A stretch of DNA of 64,000 bases from Torymus aiolomorphi. Taxonomy: Eukaryota > Arthropoda > Insecta > Hymenoptera > Torymidae. Shown here one piece after another: positions 44,844-57,441 of this stretch. Positions within the stretch are counted from its first letter, which is position 1. Every line of letters begins with the position of its first letter. A model generated the notes under the pieces. It saw only the letters and a list, made by a program, of their open reading frames with translations. It made no database searches and was not told the origin of the DNA. Both the position numbers and the translations under genes were made by a program. The DNA is taken from contig CM070874.1 of assembly GCA_036365515.1 (NCBI GenBank), positions 114,497,235 to 114,561,234 on the forward strand, written 5' to 3'.

Positions 44844-45530
44844 TTAAGGACGTTCTCCGGGTCTAAACAGCAATTTTAGTTTTTATATTTTTATATAATG
44901 TTTTATTAATTTGATAATCCAAGAGTAAGTACATGTAAAAAATAAATACTTGAAAGAACATGAGAATTTTTATCAGACAAATGTAGGCAATAGTCACTAT
45001 GGTATTGTTACAAGACAAAAACTTCAATAAGTTCTTTAAATTTTTTTTTATCCTATCTTAACGAAATAAAGCTTATTTTGTTCGTTCAGAAATTTCAGAA
45101 GGAGTATCGATGGGAAAATTTATGATACGATCAGTTACCAGTACGGCGCAATATCAATTTGTTTAAGAAAAGCAAGTCAAGTTTTCATCAAAACTTTCTT
45201 AAACAAATTGATATTGCGCCGTACTGGTAACTCGTATCATAAATTTTCCCGTCGATACTCCCCCTGAAATTTCTTAACGAACAAAATAAGCTTTATTTCG
45301 TTAAGATCGGATAAAAAATAAAAAAATTTAAAGAATTTATGAAGTTTTTGTCTTTAATTGTAACAATAGCATAGTGACTATTGCCTGAATTTATCTGAAA
45401 AAAAATTGTCTTATGTTCTTTCAAGTATATATTTGTTACATGTACTTACTCTTGGATTATCAAATTAATAAAACATTATATAAAAATATAAAAACTAAAA
45501 TTGCTGTTTCGACTCGGAGAACGTCCTTAA
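44844..45530. mobile_element. TTAA-bounded foldback element, copy 2
   Basis: A 687-bp near-palindrome beginning TTAAGGACGTTCTCCGGGTC and ending with GGAGAACGTCCTTAA; centre near 45187. It resembles the element at 40270-41026 in having TTAAGG ends and long AT-rich arms, though the arms themselves differ. Confidence 0.7.
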
Positions 45531-48030
45531 CTATAAATTATTCCCATCGATCGATAGAATCGAAGGCGCGAGAAATTTCGAGTTAAAGGTGCGAAACATT
45601 TCAACGTATGTCGTAATACTTTTTGCGCATCCAAATACACAGAGCAAGAGAAACGAAAGAAATACCTGCAATTATTAAAAATCGTAAAAAATATATAGAA
45701 AACATTAGCTTTCGTCAAAATTACGTTCAAACCCCCTACATTCTAATATAATCCACTGAAAATCAGTTATACGGGTACCAAAAAAAACTACACTTCACTC
45801 GACTATAGATTAATTTAGAACGCTATACTTATAACCGAACAACAGTATAAAATTCCCTCATTAAATTTAAGAAGCTACACACTCCATTAAACCCAACAAC
45901 TCCGGCCTAATCCAAAATCATAGACACTGCCTATATACACGCAACACACCCCCGAGATTCCCATAAAACTCCGAGAGCCGCAGCCACCCTCACGCATACG
46001 GCGCTACCTCGCGCGATGAATTACTTAGGCATGCATGATGTAAGTGTGTAAGCATATGCGACGGGCGCGTGCATGTCGCCGGTGCGATTCACGCGAGCCG
46101 TGCTAGCGCCGTTTATCGATTCAACTGAGCGGTTATATAGCAACCGCGTCGTCCTCGTTCGCATATACGACGACGACGACTGCGTTTGTTTGGAATTTTT
46201 TATCCGCGCCAAGTGCGCGGCTGCAGGTGATCTTTGGCAGGAGGATTGGATAACGGTGAGTATATATAGTGGTTTTCTTGTGCCGGTGGTGGGATGGGTG
46301 TGTGGGAAATCGGTTGGATTGTTGACTATTAGTTTTATCGCTGTATTTGATTTGAATGTATACAATGCCGGTTGTGTAAGTAAGTCGATTGATGACAGTT
46401 AATTATTGGTATAAGTATGTTGTAGAGTTGATTATTGTCAACCTCGCGAAAATGTGGAGGTTTTAAATATTTCCTTGAAATTCATTATTTTCACAGAAGA
46501 GTAGAAGATAATGTACGTGCTGGCTGATAAGAAGTCGGACAAATATTGTACGGTCAACTGAAACGTTTTATAGTTATTCGAGGCTATGTAAAAAAAATGA
46601 CTGACCAAGTGTAACAATTAAAAAAAATTTTTTAAGTAATAATAGACGTGACTGCAAGTACGACGTTATAATTTTATAAAGTGCGACACTAAAATGTGTA
46701 TTGATTCTATCATAAACGATTGCCTTAACGTCATTATTTGCTTTTAGTTAAGTCAAGCTTTGAAAATTTTATCTCCTAAAGTTGTTCTTTGGATAGAAAA
46801 ATTTTTAAACAAGCTTTTAATAATGTCCTAAATGGTGGCAGAGCCGATAAGATAGTATATAATCATGGAATAAAAGACTACAATGAAAAACCTTATCTAG
46901 AACATCGTTTTACTTTGAAATTATTTGAAACTCTTTATTTTTTACCTTTTTCATAATTACACATCACGATTGTAAATTGTAGTGTATAATACGAAGGAGA
47001 GAAGAAATAAAAATATTTTATAATTATCGAGTGATAGTTTAGCTGAAAAAACACGATACATAGAGCTCACAAATGACGTACACAGAACTATTAATAAATA
47101 ATTAACCAATTATTACCTAAAACTGTATTATGTAAGAGAAATTTCATTTTTTATTTATAAATAGAAATGTATTTGTTTATAGCTCACGTATATATCTATA
47201 AGTTATTTCACATTAGATTAGAAACTTCGCATTTGTCATTGTTAATAGAAAGTTACGTATTCCTACTTTTACCGCGCAATAAAAGGAAAATCGATGCGGA
47301 AGGAATATTAATGTTATTAGTATATTAATTGCTCAAGAGAAATATTACTATTCGCGTTTTATTGTTTAATGTTTCCTTCATTTACAAGTAGACTAATGTT
47401 ACAGAATACTTATCCTTCATTTTTATTTCCCGAAAAATTACTTTAAAAAATACTTATTCCTATATATACATAACTTACAACATTGTGATAGCAAAATAAT
47501 GTATTTTTTGGCGTAATTATGATATCAAAATATTACCGATGTAGTTTTTCACAGTAAATTTTAAAGTAGTAGGCATCATTTTTATTTCAGTTATATGATA
47601 GGAAATAGCAAAATATACTCACGTTTCGTCCTATAATGAATGTTATTCCCATCTCTACTAAGGTCATTTTATAGCCTGAAAAGCGGGACAAAAGTGGCGT
47701 CTGATTCCCTCTTTTACTTTATTCCCGCATATGCGGGATATGCGGGAATAAAGTAACAGTCTAATTTTTTACGTTTATGGTGAATTGGGTTAAAACTAAC
47801 AAAATTATAACACATAAATAAAAAATAACTTTTCAAATGTATGAAGTGGCCGCAGTGGAGATGGGAATAAAGTACTACATGTAACACGGGACTAAAGTGG
47901 ATCATTCCCTTGGGTGATCACTGCCCGAACGAGCATAGCGAAGCTAGGGAATAATCTACGACTTTAGTCCCTTGTTGCATAATGTACTATTATGTAATAA
48001 GTCACAATATGTATGTAGCACCGTAAAACA
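45531..48030. other. Intergenic DNA, no gene recognised
   Basis: Mostly AT-rich, with a GC-rich patch at about 45.95-46.26 kb. A perfect-looking hairpin lies at 47714-47756 (arms TTACTTTATTCCCGCAT). The nearby stretch 47.86-48.0 kb carries CGGGACTAAAGT and its complement around 47879 and 47961, a probable small repeat element. A plus-strand open frame at 46073-46402 has no recognisable features. Confidence 0.5.
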
Positions 48031-48178
48031 TTAACCTTTAGAGGGCGGGGGTGATCGATATTTCGACCACCTGCCAGGTCGAGGACGTACAATGAGTTAT
48101 TTGTTGATAATATGGATAAATTTTTGGTCTAAAAAAAAGTTGACTTGAACCAAAATTTCCTCGTCCTCTAAAGGTTAA
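48031..48178. mobile_element. TTAA-flanked MITE, copy 2
   Basis: Ends are TTAACCTTTAGAGGGCG and the complement of TTAACCTTTAGAGGACG, 148 bp in all. Same family as 16976-17122. The interiors differ strongly, as in MITEs that retain only their termini. Confidence 0.7.
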
Positions 48179-48371
48179 ATAATTTAAAAAATACATCGCG
48201 GTATCTTCAATCAACTCTTCAAAGCTCTTCTGAAATATCGTATACCCATTTATGGATATATCGACTTCACAACGAAAATCCATCTGCCCCACATAAGAAT
48301 TTCATCCGTTGATATACACTTATAGGTCCCTGTTGATCCTTATTTTGACCCTCAGAACGACGATATCCACA

Positions 48372-48641
48372 ATGTCGGACAAAAGCCGAAAGAAGTCGAC
48401 TGGCAAGAAGAACGGCAACGGCAACGGCGGCAATGGGGGCAAGGGCGGCAAGGCCAAGGGCGGGAAAAAGACGCGCTCGGCGAAACGCAGCGGGGGAAAG
48501 GCGAGATTCACCATGGACATCCTCGACGAGAAGGTGATGGAGAACGCGTACTACACCTGCCATAACATAATGGACGTGCTGCTGTGTAGGGGATTTCCCT
48601 GGCCCGAGGCGCAGAAGAAGAAAAAGAAGGGAAAGAAGTAG
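48372..48641 (+). CDS. Small lysine-rich protein, SMKR1-like (89 aa)
   Basis: A single-exon frame starting MSDKSRKKSTGKKNG. Residues 1-45 are a Lys/Gly/Asn-rich low-complexity segment. A conserved-looking core follows, containing FTMDILDEKVMENAYYTCHN and GFPWPEAQ, and the protein ends in KKKKKGKK. The order of basic region, DIL...YY..HN, a GF/WP motif and a basic tail matches vertebrate small lysine-rich protein 1 (SMKR1, about 65 aa). That protein has no established biochemical role that I can state. A start 21 codons upstream (48309) is in frame but adds only a hydrophobic stretch (IYTYRSLLILILTL) that looks like 5' UTR; the second ATG was chosen. A poly(A) signal lies 33 bp after the stop. 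High GC content compared with its flanks supports coding. Confidence 0.72.
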   Translation: MSDKSRKKSTGKKNGNGNGGNGGKGGKAKGGKKTRSAKRSGGKARFTMDILDEKVMENAYYTCHNIMDVLLCRGFPWPEAQKKKKKGKK

Positions 48642-48673
48642 ACTAGGTTGCGGACCAGTGTTAGTTTTGTTTG

Positions 48674-48679
48674 AATAAA
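48674..48679 (+). promoter_or_regulatory. Poly(A) signal for the SMKR1-like gene
   Basis: AATAAA 33 bp downstream of the TAG stop, implying a very short 3' UTR. Confidence 0.6.
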
Positions 48680-51433
48680 GGGATTTTGTGAGGTTTGACG
48701 AAGAAGTAGGGGATGTTAAGAAAGGACAATGTGATGCAGAGTGTTTGGGAAGTAATTTAATAATTCATTATCAAAATGGATTTGTAACTATAGTAAAAAT
48801 TAGTTTTTAATGCCGTTACAGTTTATAATACACGATAATCGATTTTATAAGAATATTTTAGAAAGTTTTGATTGAAATAAAATTATAGTTAACTCTGGCG
48901 AATTTAACGTAAAATTTTCGCATAACTTTATGTATAACTTAACGTATAACTTTTATAATAAGTCGTTCTTTTCAGTAAATTCCTTTGTGATTCTAAGTTA
49001 AAAATAAAAATTACCGCGAAGTTTAGTTTGAACTTTTTGGCCGACAATATTATTAGTCGCCTATACTAAATTTTATCTACTGATAAAAATAAGATATCCT
49101 TTTGAAATGCGCACTATACCCGTTGGGAAATAGTTATAACTTACAATGAAACGGGTATTATTATGTATAACGTATTTTAATAAATGAAAAAACTAGCGCT
49201 ATCAATCTGAAACTACTGCAATGGTTCTAGAATTTATTTTCGTTTTTACTACGTGCTTATGTGAATTAATATTAGAGTAGCCAAGTAACTGAATGCAACA
49301 AAAATAAACACATAAAATACTGGGACACCACTTAATCAAAGTTATTGAAAAGATGCAACTTTTATACGCTTTACGGATCAAAGAGAACTCATGTTCGTGG
49401 ATCAATGAAGAATGGGAGGGGCTATAAATATAACTGTTCGTGTTTTTACATCTAGTTATTAATTCATAACAGAAGTTAAAATAAATACATCCATTAGAAG
49501 GAAATATTTATATCTTCAATCTAATAATTAGCCTAAATTCGAAAAGTTTGTTAAAGTGGAGATTCCTTTACTGAAGGTTTATTCTGCACTTTATTTTGTA
49601 TCTTTATATAGAGTAAAAATGGATTCTGAAAGAAAATTAGATCATAAAAAAAATTGTTACACAACAATTAGGCGTGCAAAATACATTACAACTCTCTCGT
49701 AACAGTTTTTATTCAAAATATCTTTAGTACAGGCTTATCCGAAGGGTATGTCTCTCGAATTACCATTATTTTATCGCCTTAAACTATTATTGTTTTTTTC
49801 TTCTTTTCATTTTGTAGTATCAAAACTCGATAGATTTAACAGTTTTGAACCTTGTTTATTTATTTATTCTCGTTTCTGTCATTATCATCGATACGAGTAG
49901 AAGAAAGTAATATACATAGGTGGGATATGCAAACGTAGTTACGAGAACACAACTCAATATTATTTTCGTTGTGCAAAGTATTCGGATCTTGCAAATGAAG
50001 GATAATGATCGGCTTTTGCACTGTTGCCAGTTTAATAAAATACATTCTCTCTTTCTCTCTTCCACGTTGCCATTCCACAAAACGAGTGTTATTCAATAGG
50101 CTGTTAAAGAAGTGCTCAGTAATTTCAGATTGTGCAAAAAATAATATTTGCCCTCTATGGTTGTCTTATCAATTTACATTATATATGACAATCTTAATGA
50201 TGCAAAGTATCACAATTACAATTAAATCAAATTAAAAAATATTGTCCTCTACATTTGATCATTATCTATCGATTACAGAGTACTTGACATAATTGAGATT
50301 AACGTATCTGCACTATAAATATAATACAAACGATCAAGTGTAAATGTAAATACATATCACGACTTCCTTACTATACTATAAGTTTGACAAAGTTTACAAT
50401 GTAAATTGTTGGATGCGTAATAAGTATTACTCTCTTTGGCTTATCTAAAGCAGTGCTGCCAGGATTTTTTATTTTTTAAGTTTCAACACACGTAAAAACG
50501 GATAGATACTTTGAGGTACATTTTTTAAATTTAATTCTAAAAGGTTTTAAACAAATTCAAAACCTGATAATCTTTTGAAAAGATTAATAACTTATTGGCT
50601 ACAATTGACAAAAAACTGATCGCATTTTTCTTGCAGAATTGCTAAATATAAAAGTCATTAAAATTCTTAAACTGAATTTAAAAAATCCCGTATAGGTGCA
50701 GCAACTCTGGTTTAAATGACTGCCAAGAGATTTTTAAACTTCTAAACGGCACAAAAATAGAAAAATGAAACTTCTCCTCAACCTTATGGATATTGACATT
50801 CAAACAAGTCTTTTAAAATTACACCTCATCAGGAATAGGTTGTTCTTAATTTAAATAAAAATTAAAACATTCTTTAATTTGCAATAAATTTCGGTTAAAC
50901 ATCATATTCTCGTTTCATAGTAAAATTTTGAATCTCATATGAATGTTTGATTAAGAAAATTTTGAAATAAATAAATGGATTCAATCTGAAATTTTACAAT
51001 TTAATACACAAATGTATGTTTCACGCTTTTTTGGAATCGTACTTTGTACATCTTACAATAAGGATGAATTCATGAAATGAATTGATTAAATAAAAATTTA
51101 CAAAAACGATAGAACTGGAAACAAATTGCAAATCAAAATGTATTTTATACAATAACCTTAAAATTAATTTTTAATTCAAATTAATTAACTCCTAAACCTG
51201 CAAACACAATCCACATTATTACAATGGCCGAAGAAAAGCGTTTTCTGCCCGATGACACAATCCAGATTTATACAGAAAATGTGAAATTCACTTATTCGAC
51301 ATGAATAAATTCACTTCAGCGTCATAAACTGATTGTCATCAATATGAAGAAACCGCTCTTTCCCGCTCAATGACGGGAACTCAGTATACTTAAACATTAA
51401 GTCCAATTGGCAAATATAAAAGTTTCACGAATG
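48680..51433. other. Intergenic DNA, nothing recognised
   Basis: AT-rich sequence between the SMKR1-like gene and the 3' end of the Jasper-like gene. Only short spurious frames were seen. Confidence 0.6.
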
Positions 51434-54400
51434 TTACTTAGTTTCAGGCTCTGCCTCTGAAACGCTTGTATTAGCTTCCGGCTCCGCAGGAACTTCATTC
51501 TTTTCAGGACTTGTTACTTCTGCTGCCTTAGTTTCATCTGTAGTTTTGGTAATTGGCACTGAAGCTTAAAAGTTATGAAAATTAATATTGTAATAATATT
51601 TCTTTCTTATTATAAATTTGTTTTGAGATGTTCAATATACCTGTGGGATCGACTAGAAGAGAAAACACTTCTTCCGTCGTCATGTGTTTAGTATGTTCTT
51701 TAAATTGATCCAGCAACTCCGAATACGTACTCCAGAAAGACTGTTCTTCGGGAATGCTGAACAGAGTCTAAAAAGAAAATAAATAAATTATATCCTTCAT
51801 GTAAATTTGCTGATAATTAACGTTGTTACGGGAAGTATACAATGTAAAAATAAAAGAAATCTTACTTTGAATTTATCATAAATAACTTCTGCTTTCTTTT
51901 TTATTTCATCTGCTTTTTGCTTGAACACGATCTGCAATAAAGAAATAATTGTCATATAAATGGAAAAAAATAGATACCATAGATTACCATAAAATTAGAA
52001 TATTAAATTATGAATAATAGATTTAAAAAAAAAGTTACCGTTTCTTCTTCAGAGAGTTTCCAATCTGATAGGTTCCCAACATATCGTCTCAACTATAAAT
52101 AAAAGAGGTTTTTAATAAAAATATTTTATGCCATAAGATTTAAAAAATACATAATATTATTATATATTACCCTTTTGATAGTTTCAACAATGTTTGGATG
52201 TTTTTTAAGCATCAAGGGAACAATCTGAAGCTCTAATATCTGATCCATGGATTCCAAACATTCATCCACATTTGCTTGATCAAGGCCAAGACTTGACCTT
52301 ATTTGTGAATCCAAAAACATTATTTGCGACTCTATGCGTAATGTCCTAAAAAATAAAATAAAATTACAATAAATAATAATGTCTTATAATTAATAAAAAA
52401 TCTTTTATAACTCGAAAAAATAATTTATGAAGCTCAAATCATCGATAGCCTCTTTATCCAAGCAAAAAGACATCATATGGGTTTTTAATTTTTTAAGATA
52501 TTTTCATACTAATTTTCTGCTCCACTTTCAACATTTTCAATATTTTATGTAACATATTATGAAGTAATTATGTACATTGAGGTTAAAAACTGTAATATCT
52601 ATTAAATGTAAGTTCATTTGTCTTTTTATATATATGTTATAAAATATTTATTATAATTTTCGCAATGCGAATCCCCTAACTAAATGTATGAAATTACTAC
52701 TAGTCTTGTTTGTCTTGCAATATAAAGCAAAACTTTCAACTACATTATAAAGTAATTGAAGAAAAATAAATAAAAAAAGCCAACTACAAAATTTTGTTCT
52801 CACCTGAGCCTCAGCTGGTTCGTGATTTCCGCCTCGTCTTTGGCATGGGACCTCCTGTCGTCCTCTGGAACATGCACATTGAAGTCTAAAGAATCTTTGA
52901 TTATCTCTGGCGCGATATTGCCACTCTCAAGCTGTTCTTTCAATCGCATGGCGTTGCGGGTGACGGACAGGTCCCAGCGGGCCCTGGCCGCCTCACTTTC
53001 AAACCTATCAGGCCTATTAACGTCCAGCTTGATGCCTACGGGGAGGCCGGCGCGCGTACGCGCCACGAGCAAGCGCCCGGCATAGCCGGGGCTCGCCCGC
53101 GCCTCCTGCACCGACGCGCTCTCGCCTACCAGCAGCAGTGCATCCTCCGCGCTGCTGACACCACCACCGCCACCACCGTCGCCGGTCTTGCCTGCAAACG
53201 CCGAGGATGGTCACAATGGGTGGGACAACGCGCGCACTACTGGCGGCGGCACGGCGCCGGTGGATCAGAGCTGGACACTACATGTTATCTTGCTTTTTAT
53301 TTTTAACTATTTTTTTTTTCATTTTGCGCGGAGATTTTGATGCTACAGCAGCTTTTTGTAGGATGTCACATTTCGTCAATAATTTTTTGTTACTAAGAAT
53401 ATGAATGTTTTTGAAAAGAGCCGAAAGAATGTATGCAACAATTTTGATGGTATACCCTTATTGTGTTGAACTTATGATATAATCACCTTGCAATTTTAAT
53501 TAAAAATTTGGTAAATGCACATTGAACACAATTTCATATGTTACAGTAGAAGATACAAAGTCCTTAAAAAATTTAATTATTAAATTATTTATTCCGTTTC
53601 ATTTAGTATATATTTTTTTAGTTATTCTTAACATAATGGCGTGATATTGCAAAGCGAATTAAAAAAAATAAAATCAAGTTTTTCATTTGGTGTATAACAA
53701 GAACAGCAATATTATCAATTTGTCCGGTTCTGACTCTACAGAGAATCTAAGCTACTACACTTACTTTCAACGCTCATCCTCTTTTTAATAGGTGCAATAG
53801 GAGTATCTTGATTCTCATTGGACTCTTCATTTTTGCTTTTTGTTCGACTTCTTATAGATTGGTCTACAACAAATAGTTAAATAGACCTTAATTTTGAAAT
53901 TTATAGGAATTTATATTATTTTAAAAAATCAGTTGCAGCAATGAAATAAGACTCGATTTACAAATAAGGCAATGATCTTTATTCACGTATTAGTAAAAAT
54001 ATATTTTATAAGTATAAATTATATCTACTAAATAAATTCTTTAGATTACTTCATAAATTTGGCATTTTGTATGAACAAAATAAATATTCGCGTTCAAATA
54101 TAAATCACATAATATTGAAATAAATAATTATTTTGCTAGAAAAAATTATATAGAAAAAGTTGAAAAATAATACTGCAACTGTGAACCAAGCTACTGGTTT
54201 ACAATGAAAATTTAAGGTTTGCGGATATCATAAATGGATACTATATTCGGATAATAGGCTGTCTGTAAGCGAATTAAGCGCAGCTGTTCTAATAGCACTA
54301 ATCTTTTCAATTGTTCTGTAGTAAGTTCTCGGGTTTCATCATTTTCCGCATTTCTTGGCTCACTTTCATTACTTCCGATCTTACTTTCTGTCTTCAGTGA

Positions 54401-56591
54401 ATAATCTAATACCGTAGAACTACTATCAATGACGTTCATACCTTTAAAGATCAGTATGCTTTAATCAATGGGACAGAGTAAAATTATATCAAGAATAATG
54501 AACTCTTTTCTTTTCTGTTATAGTTTAGTAGTGGGAGTTAGTATAAAATAATAATAAATGAATGAGTGATATTTTTTAGGTAATAATTTTTATAAACGAA
54601 AAATATTTCAATGCAAACTTTAAGCTTAGGATAACTTTAAAAGACATACCATTCCTCGATGAATCAATTGGAAGTTCTGCACCATCAAAATCATGAAATC
54701 TTTTAGGTTTAATTTTTCGACCACTACGGCTAACTACATTTTTCTCTGTATCTTCATCTTGTGAGTCATGAGATGCATCTTGTTTTGGTGTTTGATTTTC
54801 TGCAAGAATTGTTGCCATACTTTTACGTCCCCGCTTCTTTTTTTCAGGAACCTCCTTTGAGAAAAAAGTATTAGAATCATGAAGTACCAATATAACTTAT
54901 AAATTTTTATTATAATAAAAAATGTAAGGAGTAATCGCACAAGCCAATTAAGCTTGATAATGGCCTGTCGGCAGCTCCCTGGTTGATATTGGGATTATCA
55001 AAGCCACATATTTAACTTAAAAATGCTGCAAATTTTTGATAAATCCCATTTGTTTATTGAAACCAAATTTGAAAATCCAGTTGATAAATCTTTGTTTTAA
55101 TGCAATATTTGTGAATATAAAACTAAAGTGATGTGAAAAAAATGGTATTGTAAATCATAAAGAAACTGAAGAATATTTAATTTTTAATAAATTTTATTTT
55201 AAATTATTTAAACTTACTGGTGTGTGTATTACTTGGGACTTCCTCTTTGCGGCCTTCTTTTTATCCCCCTCATCAATTATCAGGTTTCCAGATTCACCGT
55301 CATCTGCTGAAGCAACTGTGTCAGTTTCCTTTTCAGATGCATCTTCTGCTGCGTTTTCAGGTATATTTTCAGCACTTTCTGAGTCTGTAATAATAATATC
55401 GAATAATAAAACAATCATAATTAAAAAGAAGTATCTGCTTTTCTTTCTATTTAATATGTACCTCTTGAAGATTCTCCAGAAACAGGATTTGGATATTTCT
55501 TTAAATCTTCCTCAAGTTCTTGTATACCTTCATGGAAATATTTTCGTCTGACTTGTTTACTAAATTTATCTTTGTTATCTGCATATTGAAAGAGATCTTC
55601 AATTTTACATGTTCCACTGAAATTTCATTCATTATTTATTAAATATTTCTAACGAGAAACATTTACAAATTTAATATAATAGATCTAAAATTATTACCTC
55701 ATATACCTCGTTTTAACATATTAAATGACGTAAATTTTAAGAAAATATTTTCATAGGATTTGGTTTAATGTCTGATGCAAAAGCTATCATGAATTACCTT
55801 TATCAAGAAAAATGTTTTAATGTTGGTAATGAATCGTTTTATATTTACATAAAGTATAAAATGATGCAGAAGAATGTTAATAAATCATTAATAATAGACT
55901 ATTTGAATAATATTCAATTAATGTTTTAATTGGCTCATCTTTTGACTTCTATACAAATAACTATTTTTGTAAGATATTTAATATTGTTTGTTATATAATA
56001 TTAGATCTTTTACAATTTCAAGAGATAACAAATTGTCAATGTCTAGGAAAATAGGTCAGAATCAACCATGTTTGCAGCATCTTTAGCTGCATCGAACTAG
56101 GTCACAGACATGTACACCAGTATCTCCAGGAAACTTAGCAACCACTTGGTACCCACCCAAGTGCTTTCTAAAAATACCAGAAAATCATATGAAACTTACA
56201 TTTCCTTAGTGCCATAGAAAACAACGTGGTATTTGGCGTGCTTTGTATTTGGATCCGTTATGTTCTGTATCTGAAACCACAAACCGTGAATAAATTAGTG
56301 CTTACAACAGTCGTTATCATCGCTCAGCAAAGCGGGCCTAGCTACACACATTTCAGCGAAATTCCGGTGTATTACGCGCGGTGGGTCGGACCAAAACAAA
56401 GGGCATATACAAGTTTTTTCTCTTTTTTTTCCCAGTATAAAAACGAGATCCGATCGGCATCCTAACCCCATCGGCGCGCGTCCTCCCCGTGGACGCGACT
56501 ATATACTTACTTTGGCTGGCCAGGGCGGATAACCTCGCACCTTGGCAAAGATCCGCTCGCCGACGTTGAATTTCTTCGGCAGCTTCACCAT
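51434..56591 (-). CDS. Jasper: LEDGF/HDGF-family chromatin protein (PWWP and integrase-binding-type domains; Jasper/PSIP1-like)
   Basis: Twelve coding exons join in frame to 572 residues: 56591-56511, 56270-56200, 55616-55462, 55384-55218, 54854-54650, 53863-53765, 53191-52804, 52345-52171, 52092-52039, 51931-51866, 51767-51641 and 51564-51434. Residues about 8-90 are a PWWP domain (VGERIFAKVRGYPPWPAK, then YHVVFYGTKEIGTCKIEDL), the module that reads H3K36-methylated nucleosomes. An acidic/basic linker holds an AT-hook-like KRGRK at 165-169. Residues about 389-500 align with the LEDGF integrase-binding domain (SLGLDQANVDECLESMDQIL, LRRYVG, IYDKFKTLF), the surface that binds partner proteins carrying short linear motifs. 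About 18 residues are inserted after LRRYVG compared with human. The C-terminus is acidic. It likely tethers partners to active chromatin in the nucleus. Firm as a family call; the Drosophila name is by similarity. Confidence 0.92.
53978..53983 (-). promoter_or_regulatory. Poly(A) signal for the short Jasper-like isoform
   Basis: AATAAA on the minus strand, 229 bp past the stop of the alternative exon and before the next internal exon at 53863. It supports the alternative exon being terminal. Confidence 0.5.
54212..54441 (-). CDS. Jasper: Alternative terminal exon of the Jasper-like gene (short, p52-like isoform)
   Basis: A frame of 76 codons starts after an AAAG acceptor at 54442 and ends at a stop at 54212-54214. 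Joined to the phase-1 donor of the fifth exon (54650), it reads on without a frameshift and gives a 302-residue protein with the PWWP domain and AT-hook-like segment but no integrase-binding-type domain. The tail contains a leucine-rich stretch (LTTEQLKRLVLLEQLRLIRL) that could form a helix. A poly(A) signal lies about 230 bp downstream. Vertebrate PSIP1 makes the analogous p52 isoform. Usage is inferred from sequence alone. Confidence 0.6.
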
Positions 56592-57441
56592 CTTCTCGAC
56601 GCACGAGCCAGCGGCGATGATCCTCTCACTCCCCTGCGCTGTAACCCTTTTTATCTCCCTCTCCTCGCACGCACACCGTTGTTTTGTTTTTCGCACGCGC
56701 GCTAGAGCTGCTGCCCGTCCGCGGCTTCCTCTCTCACTGCACAGCTATCTCGCTCTCTCCCTCCTTTTGATTCTCCGTATAGCCAGCTCCTCTCACCCGG
56801 TACCACCGATGTGTGTTTTCTCTCTCCGGCACGGCTACGACGGATCAATGGAGGAGCTGCTGCTGCTGCTGCTGCTGTGGTGATGCCGCTGGTGGCATGA
56901 CGGCGACCATTTGCCGACTATCGGGGTTTAAGTATCAGACGCGCTCACGTCGTCTTGGCCCACGCAGAAGAAAAAACGCAAAACATGCTCTCGAAAGAGA
57001 ACGAAAAGCGCGCGCTAACTCGCTTTATGTCTTTCTTTGACTTTGTTTTGTGGGATGGCTCGTCCCGAATTTTTTTTTTTTGGGGGAACGAAGAGCTTTT
57101 TATTTTCTCTTACCGCGCGGGGAAGAGGTGGAAGATGCCGACGACCGACGAGATGAGAGAAGGGCGCAATTCTGACGCTCGGATTGGTAGCTTCGGTGCT
57201 GTGGGAGAGAGATGAAATACTGAGGACCAATCGGAGAATGATTTAGATTAGTGACGGGAACTGACGGCTGGGGCGACAGTTTTTGTGACTGACTTTACAA
57301 ATTATTTTTTCAATCAAAAATAAAACTGAAAGATGTATAATAGAAATTTCAGTTTTGAAAAAAAGAAATTACTTCAATAGTGAAATTAATAAAGCAGTAA
57401 TTTAATAAATACAATATAATTAATTAGATTAAGATCCTTTA
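56592..57441 (-). promoter_or_regulatory. 5' flank and presumed promoter of the Jasper-like gene
   Basis: GC-rich sequence (to about 57.2 kb) immediately upstream of the Jasper-like start codon, containing a GCT/CTG run near 56860. Plus-strand frames here (for example 56542-56883) are antisense to the first exon and flank and look spurious. The transcription start cannot be fixed. Confidence 0.4.

Noticed and set aside
46073..46402. 109-aa plus-strand frame
   Set aside because: No recognisable domain; it sits in a GC-rich patch with a mirrored minus-strand frame.
48267..48563. 98-aa and 66-aa minus-strand frames
   Set aside because: Antisense shadows of the SMKR1-like gene; Pro/Leu/Ala runs mirror its Gly/Lys codons.
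52822..53085. 87-aa plus-strand frame
   Set aside because: Antisense shadow of a Jasper-like exon whose frame fits the splice model.
56542..56883. 113-aa plus-strand frame
   Set aside because: Antisense to the first Jasper-like exon and its GC-rich flank; no domain.
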